DNA from: Deferribacterales bacterium UBA4806
GTDB taxonomy: Bacteria > Chrysiogenota > Deferribacteres > Deferribacterales > UBA228
DNA length: 64,000 nucleotides
Direction of reading: 5' to 3'
Assembly: GCA_002402635.1 (NCBI GenBank)
Contig: DHGE01000048.1
Span: 1 to 64,000, forward strand
The notes beneath the pieces are model-generated. The model saw only the letters and a program-made list of their open reading frames with translations, had not been told where the DNA came from and searched no databases. Of the stretch, positions 27,552 to 37,301 are shown piece by piece. The position numbers and the translations under genes are program-made. How positions within the stretch are numbered: the first letter of the stretch is position 1; each line of letters opens with the position of its first letter.

Positions 27552-30215
27552 TTAACCTTTAATAAGTTCTCTTAAAGTATAAGGCAGAATTCCACCATGT
27601 TTATAATATTCCAGTTCTACATCAAGATTAATATCACAAATTACCTCGAATGTAATACTATACCCCTTCTCATTTTTTGCTTCTATTTTTAGAATACTGC
27701 CAGGTTGCAATGATTTCAACCCATATATAGCATATGTTTCACTACCTTCTAAATTATATGTTTTATAATTTTCACCCTTTTTAAATCTAAGAGGAAGAAC
27801 TCCCATACCTATTAAATTTGACCTATGTATTCTTTCAAAGGACTCCGCAATTACTGCTTTTACGCCTAATAGTGCTGTTCCCTTGGCAGCCCAGTCTCTA
27901 GATGAACCAGATCCATATTCTTTTCCTGCAATTATTATTAATGGGGTATTTTCTTTTCTATATTTTTCAGCTGCATCGTAAATAAATAGTTCTTCCTTTT
28001 CAGGAAATTTTATTGTATAACCTCCCTCTTTTGGAGCAACAAGTAAATTTTTAATTCTGACATTTCCAAAAGTTCCTCTAATCATAATATTGTGATTTCC
28101 TCTCCTTGAGCCATAAGAATTAAAATCTTCAACTTTAACACCCTTACTAAGTAAATATGTGCCAGCAGGATAATCAACGGCAATTCTACCAGCTGGAGAA
28201 ATATGATCTGTTGTTACTGTATCACCTAATAATAATAAAACTCTTGCACCTGTAATATCATTAATTGGTTGTGGATTGACATCAAAATTATCGAAATATG
28301 GTGGATTTTGAATATATGTTGAATTTTCATCCCATTTATAGGTCATAGATTTATCAATATCCAGAGAATTCCAGTAATCATCTCCTTTATGTATGACTGC
28401 ATATTCATAATCAAACATTTTTCTATCTATTGACAATTCAACAAGTTTATTAATATCTGTTTCAGTTGGCCAGAGATCCTTCATAAAAACAGGTTCCCCA
28501 TTAGGGGTAAATCCCACCGGTTCATTAAACAAATCTATATTAATTCTACCAGCCAGTGCAAAAAGAACTACCAACATTGGCGAAGCTAAAAAGTTAGTTT
28601 TAATTGAAGGGTGTATTCTTGCTTCGAAATTCCTGTTGCCTGATAACACTGACGCAGTTATTAAATTATTTTTTATAATTTGATCTTCTATTTCTTTCCT
28701 TAATGGTCCACTATTGCCAATACACGTTGTACAGCCATAACCAACAATATGAAATTTTAATGCCTTCAGATAAGATAATAGCCCTGCTTTTTCAAGATAG
28801 TCAAAAACAACCTTAGAACCGGGAGCAAGTGATGTTTTAACATATGCTGGTACATTAAGGCCATATTCAATTGCTTTTTTCGCAATCAGCCCCGCACCAA
28901 TCATAACGGAAGGATTTGAAGTATTAGTACAAGAGGTAATGGCAGCGATTACAATGCTACCATCTTTTAAGGTAATATTATTGCCATCTAAGTCAAAATT
29001 AACTGATTTAAGACCATTATCGTTTTTAATTTTCTTTAATATTGATGGAAATTCTTTTTTTAAATTTTTTACATAGACTCTATCGTGTGGTCTAGAAGGC
29101 CCAGCTAGTGAAGGTTCAATCTTTGTTAGATCTACTTCTATAATGTCAGTATAATCAGGATCGGTTAGGCCACTATAAAAAAAACCTGCCTTTGTAGAAT
29201 AAAGCTTGAGCAATTCACTTTCTTGTTTTCTCCCTGTTAATTCTAAATACTCTATTGTTCTTTCATCAATTGGAAAAAAATCAACAGTTGCTCCATATTC
29301 AGGAGTCATATTAGAAATTGTTGCACGATCTGGCACACTTAGGTTTTTCAAAGCTGGTCCAAAATACTCCACAAATTTACCAACAACACCATATTCTCTT
29401 AATATATGAGCTATATTTAATACTAAGTCAGTAGCTGTAACTCCTCTATTTAAAGAACCAACAAACTTAACCCCTATGACATCAGGTATAGAAAAATAAT
29501 ACGGTAAACCCAACAATACTGCTTCTGCTTCTATCCCTCCAACTCCCCACCCAATTACTGACAATCCATTTATCATAGGCGTATGCGAATCCGTTCCGAG
29601 TATAGTATCTGGGACTATAAATTTTTTGTTATTTAGTTTGACTATCTTTGCAACTTCAGCTAAATGTTCTAAATTTACTTGATGGCAAATTCCAGCATTT
29701 GGAGGAACTATATTAAAATTCGCAAAACTATTTTGAGCCCATTTTAATAACTTATATCTTTCTAAATTTCTCTGATATTCTAATTGAACATTTTTATCTA
29801 ATGAGTCATCTGTTCCATAATAATCTACTTGTATAGAGTGATCTATAACTAGATCTACGGTTACAGAAGGATTTATTTTAGAAGGATTAATGTTTGATCT
29901 TTTACTTGCATCTCTCATAGAAGTTAGATCAACTACAGCTGGAACACCTGTAAAATCCTGCATTAGAACCCTTACAGGTTTATATGGTATTTCTTTATCT
30001 CTTATATCTTTTGCTTTCCAATGGATCAAATTCATAATATGCTCATCTTTTATATATTTATTATCGTAGTTTCTCACAACATTTTCCAAAAGAATACGAA
30101 TAGAAAATGGGAGTTTGTTCATATCAACGGACTCTTTAGCATACTTAAATATATTATAAAAATAATATTCATTACCTCTAAATGTTATAGTGTCAATTAA
30201 ATGTTGAACATTCAT
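27552..30215 (-). CDS. acnA: Aconitate hydratase A
   Basis: A TCA-cycle aconitase of the AcnA/IRP type, 887 residues. Motifs in order are DSHTPMINGLSVIGWGVGGIEAEA near 210-233, ITSCTNTSNPSVMIGAG near 425-440 with the first cluster Cys, GYGCTTCIGNSGPL near 490-503 with the other two, and the swivel-domain KEYGSGSSRDWAAKG near 770 and SFERIHRSNLIGMGVLPL near 795. A perfect AAAGGAGG precedes the ATG. The [4Fe-4S] enzyme fits anaerobic or microaerobic carbon metabolism. Confidence 0.97.
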   Translation of the reverse strand: MNVQHLIDTITFRGNEYYFYNIFKYAKESVDMNKLPFSIRILLENVVRNYDNKYIKDEHIMNLIHWKAKDIRDKEIPYKPVRVLMQDFTGVPAVVDLTSMRDASKRSNINPSKINPSVTVDLVIDHSIQVDYYGTDDSLDKNVQLEYQRNLERYKLLKWAQNSFANFNIVPPNAGICHQVNLEHLAEVAKIVKLNNKKFIVPDTILGTDSHTPMINGLSVIGWGVGGIEAEAVLLGLPYYFSIPDVIGVKFVGSLNRGVTATDLVLNIAHILREYGVVGKFVEYFGPALKNLSVPDRATISNMTPEYGATVDFFPIDERTIEYLELTGRKQESELLKLYSTKAGFFYSGLTDPDYTDIIEVDLTKIEPSLAGPSRPHDRVYVKNLKKEFPSILKKIKNDNGLKSVNFDLDGNNITLKDGSIVIAAITSCTNTSNPSVMIGAGLIAKKAIEYGLNVPAYVKTSLAPGSKVVFDYLEKAGLLSYLKALKFHIVGYGCTTCIGNSGPLRKEIEDQIIKNNLITASVLSGNRNFEARIHPSIKTNFLASPMLVVLFALAGRINIDLFNEPVGFTPNGEPVFMKDLWPTETDINKLVELSIDRKMFDYEYAVIHKGDDYWNSLDIDKSMTYKWDENSTYIQNPPYFDNFDVNPQPINDITGARVLLLLGDTVTTDHISPAGRIAVDYPAGTYLLSKGVKVEDFNSYGSRRGNHNIMIRGTFGNVRIKNLLVAPKEGGYTIKFPEKEELFIYDAAEKYRKENTPLIIIAGKEYGSGSSRDWAAKGTALLGVKAVIAESFERIHRSNLIGMGVLPLRFKKGENYKTYNLEGSETYAIYGLKSLQPGSILKIEAKNEKGYSITFEVICDINLDVELEYYKHGGILPYTLRELIKG

Positions 30216-30226
30216 TTTTTCCTCCT

Positions 30227-31972
30227 TTAATGGAAATATACATCTGAAGCGTTTTTTTCAATAAATTTTGATAGTTCTTCTTCAGATTCTCTTGCAATTT
30301 TATTCTTTTTCAATTTTTTTATTAAGTTTTTACATTCCTTTATAGAAATTCTTCTAATAATCATTTTCGCTCTAAGAAGATAAGCAGGAGACATGCTAAA
30401 ATTCCTATAACCTAACCCTAATAATTCTGCAATATATTTTGGTTCACCAGCTATTTCTCCACATACGGTTACATTAATCTTATTTTTTTCTGCAGCTTTC
30501 AATATTTTTTCTAAAAGAATTAATATTGCCAAATGTGTCGGCCTGTATAAATATGATACATCTGCATTTCCTCTATCTATACCCAAAGTATATTGTATTA
30601 AGTCATTACTCCCCACACTAAAGAAATCAACCTCTTGAGCAGCTATATCAGCAATCAAAGCTAACGATGGTATTTCAACCATAACTCCGATAGGTATATT
30701 ATGTTTAAATGCTATTTTTTCTTGAATTAATTCTTTTTTTACTTTTTCAATGATTTCCTTCGTTAACCTTATTTCTTCAATACCAGAAATCATTGGCAAC
30801 ATCATACTTACTTCGCCAAAGGTAGCTGCTCTTAAAATTGCTCTTAATTGTTTTTTAAAAAAATCTTCATGTCTCAATGAGTATCTTATAGCCCTCAAAC
30901 CTAAAGCAGGATTTTTCTCTTTGTTATGTGGCAACAAATTACTTAATTTTTCTCCACCTAAGTCAAAGGTTCTAATAACTATAGGTTTATTGTTGTTTAT
31001 CAATATTGCGTTTTTTAATATTTCAAATTGTTCTTCTTCACTAATATCTCCTTTAGCAAGATACATAAATTCTGTTCTATAAAGTCCAACACCTTTAGCA
31101 TGATATTCGTTAGATAATTTTATTTCTTCGCTAATTTCAATATTTGAATACAAATTTACTTCAACTCCATCTGAAGTTGTTACGGTTTCATCTTTTAACT
31201 TATCAAGTTCTTTAATATAACTAATATAGCGCTTTTCTTTATTTTTATAAATTTTTAAAGTTTCTCTATCAGGCCTAACAATAACTTTACCTTGGAAACC
31301 ATCTAAGATTACCGTATCCCCATTATCTACATTTTCACATAAATCTGATACGCCAACAACTACAGGTATACCAAAGGATCTTGCCAATATAGAAGTATGA
31401 GAAGTTTTTGAGCCTCTTTCAGTCGCAAACCCCTTAATTTTCCTGTTTATTAACACTGTTGCATCTGTCGGTGAAATATCATATGATATAACAATTTCAT
31501 TTTCATTTATGCCATCTAATATTTTTTCCACATGGTTGCCAACCATCTCATTAATTAATTTCCTACCTATATGTTCGAAGTCATAACTTCTCTCTTTAAA
31601 GTATCCATCATTGATATTTCTAAATGATTTTATTATTTTATTTATAACTATTGAAACTGCTAATTCAGCATTCATTAATCTTTTCTCTATAAATTTTATA
31701 ACTTCAGCAATAAATTTTTTATCTTCCAAGAACATTAAATAAACATCAAATATATATAATTGCTCAGTAGCCATAGATTGTTTAGAGGTTCTTTTAATAG
31801 ACAGGAAATATTCTTTTGTATTTTTAAGAGCCTCATAAAATTTTTCTTTTTCTTTTTCAATATCAGATAATTTTATTTTATATCTTGGAACTTTTAGGGA
31901 ATCCTTCACTAACAAAAATGCTTTTCCTATGACAATTCCTTCAGAAGAAGGTTGTCCAAGAAGCTCTATCAT
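30227..31972 (-). CDS. ptsI: PTS enzyme I
   Basis: Phosphoenolpyruvate-protein phosphotransferase, 581 residues. The phospho-His is H192 in GSKTSHTSILARSFGIPVVVG. The PEP-binding barrel contains LYRTEFMYL, IRTFDLGGEKL, GLRAIRYSL, VMVEIPSLA, FSVGSNDLIQYTLGIDRGN and CGEIAGEP with the catalytic Cys. No GAF domain is fused, so it is the carbohydrate-type EI rather than PtsP. The ATG overlaps the HPr stop by 4 bases. It feeds HPr and so the mannose-type EIIs and possibly EIIA-Ntr encoded upstream. Confidence 0.96.
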   Translation of the reverse strand: MIELLGQPSSEGIVIGKAFLLVKDSLKVPRYKIKLSDIEKEKEKFYEALKNTKEYFLSIKRTSKQSMATEQLYIFDVYLMFLEDKKFIAEVIKFIEKRLMNAELAVSIVINKIIKSFRNINDGYFKERSYDFEHIGRKLINEMVGNHVEKILDGINENEIVISYDISPTDATVLINRKIKGFATERGSKTSHTSILARSFGIPVVVGVSDLCENVDNGDTVILDGFQGKVIVRPDRETLKIYKNKEKRYISYIKELDKLKDETVTTSDGVEVNLYSNIEISEEIKLSNEYHAKGVGLYRTEFMYLAKGDISEEEQFEILKNAILINNNKPIVIRTFDLGGEKLSNLLPHNKEKNPALGLRAIRYSLRHEDFFKKQLRAILRAATFGEVSMMLPMISGIEEIRLTKEIIEKVKKELIQEKIAFKHNIPIGVMVEIPSLALIADIAAQEVDFFSVGSNDLIQYTLGIDRGNADVSYLYRPTHLAILILLEKILKAAEKNKINVTVCGEIAGEPKYIAELLGLGYRNFSMSPAYLLRAKMIIRRISIKECKNLIKKLKKNKIARESEEELSKFIEKNASDVYFH

Positions 31973-32244
31973 TTCTCTTCACCAAATTTATTTTCAACTA
32001 ATAATTTCAAAACTTTAGTAGCCTCAGCAGAATCATCTCCCTTTGCGATAATCTCCAAAGTACTTCCTTTAGGAGCTGCAAGCATCATTAAACTCATTAT
32101 ACTTTTCCCTTCAGCTTTAATGCCATCTTTAATAACAATTATTTCTGAGTCAAATTTATTTGCTTCCTTAACAAATAAAGCAGCCGCTCTCGCATGCAAA
32201 CCCAATTCATTTACAATAACTACATCAACCTTAGATTCATTCAT
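31969..32244 (-). CDS. ptsH: Phosphocarrier protein HPr
   Basis: A 91-residue protein with the catalytic phospho-His17 in ELGLHARAAALF and a regulatory Ser48 in GKSIMSLMML, the HprK target. Both sites are intact. HprK is encoded four kilobases upstream in the same operon, so both EI-dependent and Ser phosphorylation are possible. TAATG overlap with the EIID stop. Confidence 0.96.
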   Translation of the reverse strand: MNESKVDVVIVNELGLHARAAALFVKEANKFDSEIIVIKDGIKAEGKSIMSLMMLAAPKGSTLEIIAKGDDSAEATKVLKLLVENKFGEEK

Positions 32245-32969
32245 TAATAAACTCGTATCACCATATTAATTAACAATAAAGTTGTATAAAGCAACAAAGC
32301 AAGTGAAATATTTATCTTTTTTACAATTAATAACGTTAGCAAAAAGACAATTGCAAAAATCAGCAAAATACTCATGTTAAGATTCTGAACCTCGATTTTT
32401 AAAAGCATAGAAAGAAATATACCCATAGAAAATAAAATCACCACTTCACCAACTGTGTTCCATTTCGTAAATTTTATTTTATTAAACCACTCAATTGCAT
32501 TTCTTCCATAATAATATCCTATATCAAAACCGTTGTATAAAAAATAAAAATGAAAAATATTAAAAAAAACAATATAGAATATTAAGCTTAAAAGTGGACT
32601 ATAAAAAACAATAATTGCTGACAATACGAACGTTAAAGGTTTTAAAGTATGCCAAAAAAATCTATCACCTAATGCTGACAACGCAGGTCCATAAATTTTT
32701 CTTGTGTAATTTGGATCAATATTATTTTTAAACTCTTTACACCATATGCCTAAAATAAAAGTTATTAGGAAAGGGTTTGTGTTGAAATATCCTGTAGTTT
32801 TTCTTAGAAGCTCTTTTGCTATTCCAATTTTGTGTTTTGTATTGATGTAGTCTAATAAATAATAAAATCCAGTGCCTTGCATATTATCATAATTCCAATT
32901 CCCCTGATAAACTAAACTTTTAAGTAATAACTTAAACTTCTCTATTTTTTTTATTATACTATTAACCAT
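32244..32969 (-). CDS. PTS mannose-family EIID component
   Basis: Membrane component of a mannose/sorbose-family sugar transporter. Family motifs are QGNWNYDNMQGTGFYYLL, GYFNTNPFLITFILGIWC, YGPALSALGDRFFWHTLKP and FNIFHFYFLYNGFDIGYYYG, with hydrophobic segments near the C-terminus. I place the start at the ATG at 32969; a GTG six codons upstream (32987) is also possible, since the gene overlaps EIIC either way. The length is about 241 residues. Confidence 0.88.
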   Translation of the reverse strand: MVNSIIKKIEKFKLLLKSLVYQGNWNYDNMQGTGFYYLLDYINTKHKIGIAKELLRKTTGYFNTNPFLITFILGIWCKEFKNNIDPNYTRKIYGPALSALGDRFFWHTLKPLTFVLSAIIVFYSPLLSLIFYIVFFNIFHFYFLYNGFDIGYYYGRNAIEWFNKIKFTKWNTVGEVVILFSMGIFLSMLLKIEVQNLNMSILLIFAIVFLLTLLIVKKINISLALLLYTTLLLINMVIRVY

Positions 32970-33598
32970 CCTATTAAAAATCCACACAGTAAAAAGAAAT
33001 ATTTTTTATAACCAAATATTTCAAAATAATCTATAAAATATGCTGTAGCTACTGTTATTAAAATACATGCATAAAGTCCAATATTATAATCAGCTTCTAA
33101 TGAAACAAAGTTTAGTAATATAATAAGCAATATAGCTCCAAGATTATATACAACTATTCCTTTAAGAAAGGATATAGCAATACCTAAAGATATTAAATAA
33201 TTAGGCTTAAATGTAATGTGGTTTTCAACTTTGTTGTATAACACTCTATTAATTTTCCTCGTATATCCTTCAGCAAGAGTTGCAAAATACATTAAAACTA
33301 AACTTAATAAAACCATCAAAAGGAAGTTTAATGAATTATTAACACTACCAAAAGCAATTGCTATAGAGGAACAATATGTTGCAAATGAGTCATCTTTTGG
33401 TATATGTGTACCTACTGGGATATCAATAACACCATATAATTCATAAAGTATTCCTGTTAGAATAATCACACTACTGTTTTCAACAAACAAATAAAATATA
33501 AGTGAAATTACAATTGGTCTTGATATCATTAAATTTAAGGCATTATTTCTATCTATTGAAATAATGCCTGTCAATAATATCAAAAATAAATAAATCAT
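32954..33598 (-). CDS. PTS mannose-family EIIC component
   Basis: The 214-residue, very hydrophobic protein has six or more membrane segments and the family pattern around GIISIDRNNALNLMISRPIV at the N-terminus and YELYGVIDIPVGTHIPKDDSFATY near residues 70-90. Sorbose-type EIIC proteins are usually 240-265 residues, so this one is short. With EIID it forms the translocation unit. The transported sugar is unknown. Confidence 0.85.
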   Translation of the reverse strand: MIYLFLILLTGIISIDRNNALNLMISRPIVISLIFYLFVENSSVIILTGILYELYGVIDIPVGTHIPKDDSFATYCSSIAIAFGSVNNSLNFLLMVLLSLVLMYFATLAEGYTRKINRVLYNKVENHITFKPNYLISLGIAISFLKGIVVYNLGAILLIILLNFVSLEADYNIGLYACILITVATAYFIDYFEIFGYKKYFFLLCGFLIGWLIV

Positions 33599-34089
33599 TA
33601 TTTCATTTCCTTTAAAAAGGTGTAAAAATTCTTTATCTCAATATTTGTATCCCATGGCAGTTTTTTTATATAAATATTATATTTTTCTCTTAATTCAGAT
33701 AATTTTCGTAATTCTTCTAAATCTAAAAATACAGTGTCAGTTATTTCTATTTTATGCTCTCTTGAAGCGACACAACCAATATTGATATAAATTTTCTCAG
33801 TTATCAAGTCTCTTAAATCATATAAATCTTTTATATTTTCAAAAAGCACAAGTGTATGATTGTCAAATATTTCTCCACTGAAAAAAGTCCTAAATGTTTT
33901 CTTGTTAAATATTTCCAAATTACAATAATCTGGTAAGACACTATTATAAATAAGTTCTTGTAGAACATCACCATATATCCTATCATTAACTATATATATA
34001 TGACTAATTTTATAATACTTTATCCAACCTTCAATAACCTGACCATGAATAAGTCTATCATCAACTCTAAATATGATTTTTTTTTGCAT
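33598..34089 (-). CDS. PTS mannose-family EIIB component
   Basis: The 163-residue cytoplasmic protein has the EIIB signature FRVDDRLIHGQVIEGW with phospho-His15. The downstream fold matches sorbose-type EIIB (IVNDRIYGDVLQELIYNSVLP). It takes phosphate from EIIA and passes it to the sugar. The start is inside the 3' end of the EIIA gene (23-base overlap). Confidence 0.92.
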   Translation of the reverse strand: MQKKIIFRVDDRLIHGQVIEGWIKYYKISHIYIVNDRIYGDVLQELIYNSVLPDYCNLEIFNKKTFRTFFSGEIFDNHTLVLFENIKDLYDLRDLITEKIYINIGCVASREHKIEITDTVFLDLEELRKLSELREKYNIYIKKLPWDTNIEIKNFYTFLKEMK

Positions 34090-34483
34090 GTCCTAGCAAT
34101 TCCTTGGCAATTCTTATACTGCTTTTCCCTGCTTCTGCACAGGACTTACTAATTTCGCTAATAGATTCACTTTCTTGCCTTAATGCAAATGCCTTTATTA
34201 ACATTGGTAAGTTTACCCCTGTAATAACTTCTACATCTTCGTTCTTCAAATATGACATTGCAATGTTAGATGGTGATCCTCCAAACATATCAGTAAAAAT
34301 AATAATTCCATTCTCTTTACTGTTTTCTATAATTTTATCAAGCTCATCTGCAATATTTTGCAATGAGGCACCAGTTTGCACAGTAATAATATAAACTCTA
34401 TCTTGTTTTCCTATAATCATTTCACATGTTTTTAAAAGCTCTAAAGCTAAAGACCCGTGCGTTATTATAATATATTCAATCAT
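34067..34483 (-). CDS. PTS mannose-family EIIA component
   Basis: The 138-residue protein has phospho-His9 in IITHGSLALELL and the DMFGGSPSNIA motif near residues 66-76. It receives phosphate from HPr. In several lineages related EIIA proteins act mainly in regulation, and its place beside RapZ and HprK allows this. GGTGA lies 5 bases before the ATG. Confidence 0.93.
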   Translation of the reverse strand: MIEYIIITHGSLALELLKTCEMIIGKQDRVYIITVQTGASLQNIADELDKIIENSKENGIIIFTDMFGGSPSNIAMSYLKNEDVEVITGVNLPMLIKAFALRQESESISEISKSCAEAGKSSIRIAKELLGHAKKNHI

Positions 34484-34487
34484 TTTT

Positions 34488-35336
34488 TCACCTATTAATA
34501 TCTCTATGTTTTATTATTAAATTTCCAAGATTCTCCTTGAACAAATATTCATATATCTTTTTTGTTAATACCACTGATCTATGTTTTCCACCTGTACATC
34601 CTATAGATAGAGTTAAATATTTTTTTCCTTCCTTAATATACAAGGGTATTAAAAAGTCCATTAGTTCATATATTTTATTTAAAAATACCAGCGTATTCTC
34701 ATCATTGATAACATATTGGATAACTTCTTCATTTTCACCATCAAAATCTTTTAATTTATCCACAAAATGTGGGTTATTCAAAAATCTAACATCAAATACT
34801 AAATCAGAATCTTGGGGTATACCATATTTAAATCCAAATGATTGGATAACTATATTGATTTTCTTGTTAAGATCTAGATTAAATAATTCTTCTACTTTTG
34901 AACTTAATTCGTGTACGTTCAGCTCTGAAGTATCAATTATGATATCAGAAATACTTTTTAAATTGATCAACAAATCCCTCTCTAAAGCAATAACACTAGT
35001 TATATTATCGCCAAGAGGATGTTTCCTTCTTGTCTCTTTAAATCGCTTTATTAAAGCTTCTTCAGAAGCTTCTAAAAATATAATATATAAATTATACTTA
35101 TATTTTAAATTTTTAATAATATCAAACAAATTTTCTAAAGTTAAACTCCTTATGTCAACTGTTAAAGCAACTTTATCAAGTTTTGATTTATAACCAAAAA
35201 CAACCTCCACAAATTTTGGTATTAGCATAATTGGTAAATTATCAACTGTATAATAGCCCAAGTCTTCGAGAGTATTTGATACAGTCGATTTTCCAGCCCC
35301 AGAAAGTCCAGTTATAATTACAAAATTTTTTTTCAT
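34488..35336 (-). CDS. rapZ: RapZ-family nucleotide-binding protein
   Basis: The 282-residue protein has Walker A GLSGAGKST at 10-18, a Walker B-like DTSELNVHEL region, DVRFLNNPH near 180 and the C-terminal SIGCTGGKHRSVVLTKKIYEYL. In E. coli RapZ senses glucosamine-6-phosphate and directs RNase E to the GlmZ small RNA. Homologues outside enterobacteria keep the UDP-sugar or GlcN6P-related fold but may have other targets. glmM lies 10 kb away in the same gene run. Confidence 0.93.
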   Translation of the reverse strand: MKKNFVIITGLSGAGKSTVSNTLEDLGYYTVDNLPIMLIPKFVEVVFGYKSKLDKVALTVDIRSLTLENLFDIIKNLKYKYNLYIIFLEASEEALIKRFKETRRKHPLGDNITSVIALERDLLINLKSISDIIIDTSELNVHELSSKVEELFNLDLNKKINIVIQSFGFKYGIPQDSDLVFDVRFLNNPHFVDKLKDFDGENEEVIQYVINDENTLVFLNKIYELMDFLIPLYIKEGKKYLTLSIGCTGGKHRSVVLTKKIYEYLFKENLGNLIIKHRDINR

Positions 35337-35338
35337 AT

Positions 35339-36313
35339 TTATTTAATATCTTTTTCTCTATTTCTTCTTTCTAGAAGCTCTTTATTTTCACTAATTTTCC
35401 TCATTAATTTTGCATTAAATTCTTCTGCCACATTACGCCCTATACTTTTAAGTAAGTAATTTTTTGCAGCAGTTTCTACCAAAACAGACATATCTCTTCC
35501 TGGATAAACAGGCAAAGAAATAAGTGGCAATTTAACATTAAATAATTTAAAATAATCATCATCTAATCCCAATCGATCATAATTTATATTTTTGCCCCAA
35601 TCCACAAATTTTATAACAAAATTAATTACTTTTTCTTGAGTAATGGAACCAATACCAAATATTTCCTTAATATTTATTATACCTAACCCCCTCAATTCAA
35701 TGAAATATTGAAAAGTTTCATCACATTTTCCAATTAAATAATTTTGTTTTAATCTCACTATTACACTATCATCCGAAACTAAACGATGGCCTTTATTTAT
35801 CAGCTCTAGAGCACATTCACTCTTTCCAATTCCACTTCTCCCTATTATCAAAAGACCTATTCCGTAAACATCCATTAAATTACCATGTAATATTTCAAAT
35901 GGCGACAGTTTTGACTCCAAAAAAGATTGAATAGATATTATTGCTGCTTCTGTATTATGATGCGTTTTTAATAGTGGGATATTGTATTGCTTTATCACTT
36001 TTATAAGTTCGTATGGTATTTTCAGGTTTTTTGTAACTATTAAACAGGCAATTTCTTTATCATCACACAGATTATTTATAGCTTTTACTCTTCCCTTTGA
36101 ATCAAGAGACCATAAATATGATATCTCCGTCTCACCTAGAATTTGAACACGACCGCTATGAATATGTTTTGTATAACCTGCAAGTGCTAAGCCAGGTTTC
36201 TGTATTTTAGAGCTTTCTATTGTTCTTGTGTTAATAATATTTTTTCCAAAGATTAATTTTAAATCAAGCTCTTTTGCTTCGAATGTAAGTAATTTTGATA
36301 CAGTTATACTCAT
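35339..36313 (-). CDS. hprK: HPr kinase/phosphorylase
   Basis: The 324-residue protein has Walker A GRSGIGKSE at 158-166, a K/R-rich N-terminal domain and the HprK signature IELRGLGIINIKEIFG near residues 210-225. It phosphorylates HPr at Ser48 and reverses this with phosphate. All core motifs are intact. The ATG overlaps ptsN by 4 bases. Confidence 0.95.
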   Translation of the reverse strand: MSITVSKLLTFEAKELDLKLIFGKNIINTRTIESSKIQKPGLALAGYTKHIHSGRVQILGETEISYLWSLDSKGRVKAINNLCDDKEIACLIVTKNLKIPYELIKVIKQYNIPLLKTHHNTEAAIISIQSFLESKLSPFEILHGNLMDVYGIGLLIIGRSGIGKSECALELINKGHRLVSDDSVIVRLKQNYLIGKCDETFQYFIELRGLGIINIKEIFGIGSITQEKVINFVIKFVDWGKNINYDRLGLDDDYFKLFNVKLPLISLPVYPGRDMSVLVETAAKNYLLKSIGRNVAEEFNAKLMRKISENKELLERRNREKDIK

Positions 36314-36771
36314 AATTTAGATTCTTCTTCAATTAAGATACTATATATTTCTTTAGGATCAGTTGCAGCAGAAGCTCTTTTAACAAAATCAGTATCTTTT
36401 GCAAGATGTGAAATATGAGCTAGGAGATTAAGATGGGTAATTAAATCTCCATCAGGAGTTAATAATAAAAACAATATTTTAACAGACCTTTTATCACTAG
36501 CTTCGAAATCAACTCCTTGCTTTACATTACAAATCAATATATGAGGTGTATTAATGTGAGAGATTCTTACATGTGGAATAGCTACACCGTTACCGATAGC
36601 AGTGCTACCTAATTTCTCCCTCTCTAACAACTGAGTATATATACTTTCTGAATTATTCAATTCGTCTAACAGGCATAGTCTATCTAATAGTAATTTTATT
36701 AACTCATCTTTTTTATATTTTTTATCAATTAATATTACATGGTTTGGATCAATGATATCTCCAAGTTTCAT
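36310..36771 (-). CDS. ptsN: PTS EIIA-Ntr family protein
   Basis: The 153-residue protein has the phospho-His67 in STAIGNGVAIPHVRI and a fructose/mannitol EIIA fold (KQGVDFEASDKRSVKILFLLLTP). Clustering with rpoN and hpf is the classical arrangement for EIIA-Ntr, which regulates rather than transports. No EI-Ntr (PtsP) is seen, so the sugar EI may serve it. ATGA overlap with hpf. Confidence 0.93.
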   Translation of the reverse strand: MKLGDIIDPNHVILIDKKYKKDELIKLLLDRLCLLDELNNSESIYTQLLEREKLGSTAIGNGVAIPHVRISHINTPHILICNVKQGVDFEASDKRSVKILFLLLTPDGDLITHLNLLAHISHLAKDTDFVKRASAATDPKEIYSILIEEESKL

Positions 36772-37301
36772 GGTTGGATTAAACCTATATTACCATCATC
36801 TCGTTTATATACTACATTTACATCATTTGTTTGTGCGTTTTTAAAAACAAAAAAATTCTTATTCAACAAATTCATTTGCATAACGGCTTCTTCTATATTC
36901 ATTGGTTTTGCAGGCATTTCTTTACTTATTATAATTTTAGGTGACTCTTCGTCAAAGCTTTCTGTCTCAAATATGTTTAATTTGAATACATCACTATTTA
37001 TTGTTTCATTTATAACCCTCTCTTTTAATTTTTCCTTATATTTTGCAAGTTGACGTTCAATTTTATCAATTGCTAAATCAATAGATGCATACAAATCTTC
37101 AGATTTTTCTAATCCCTTTAAGAATACACCCTTTGCATTAACAAGTATTTCGGCAGTATGAACATTCTTTTGAATTTCAAGAACTACATTAATATCAAGG
37201 ACATAATCAAAGTATTTCTCAATCCTTAATAATTTTTTTTCAACATAATCTTTTAAAGCGTTTGTCAACTCTAAATTTTTTGCAGTAATTTGAACATTCA
37301 T
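36768..37301 (-). CDS. hpf: Ribosome hibernation promoting factor, long form
   Basis: The 177-residue protein has an N-terminal S30AE domain (residues 1-100) and a C-terminal dimerisation domain ending with VVYKRDDGNIGLIQP, the long-HPF type that makes 100S ribosome dimers in stationary phase. Neighbouring rpoN and ptsN are typical. It starts one base after the rpoN stop. Confidence 0.95.
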   Translation of the reverse strand: MNVQITAKNLELTNALKDYVEKKLLRIEKYFDYVLDINVVLEIQKNVHTAEILVNAKGVFLKGLEKSEDLYASIDLAIDKIERQLAKYKEKLKERVINETINSDVFKLNIFETESFDEESPKIIISKEMPAKPMNIEEAVMQMNLLNKNFFVFKNAQTNDVNVVYKRDDGNIGLIQP

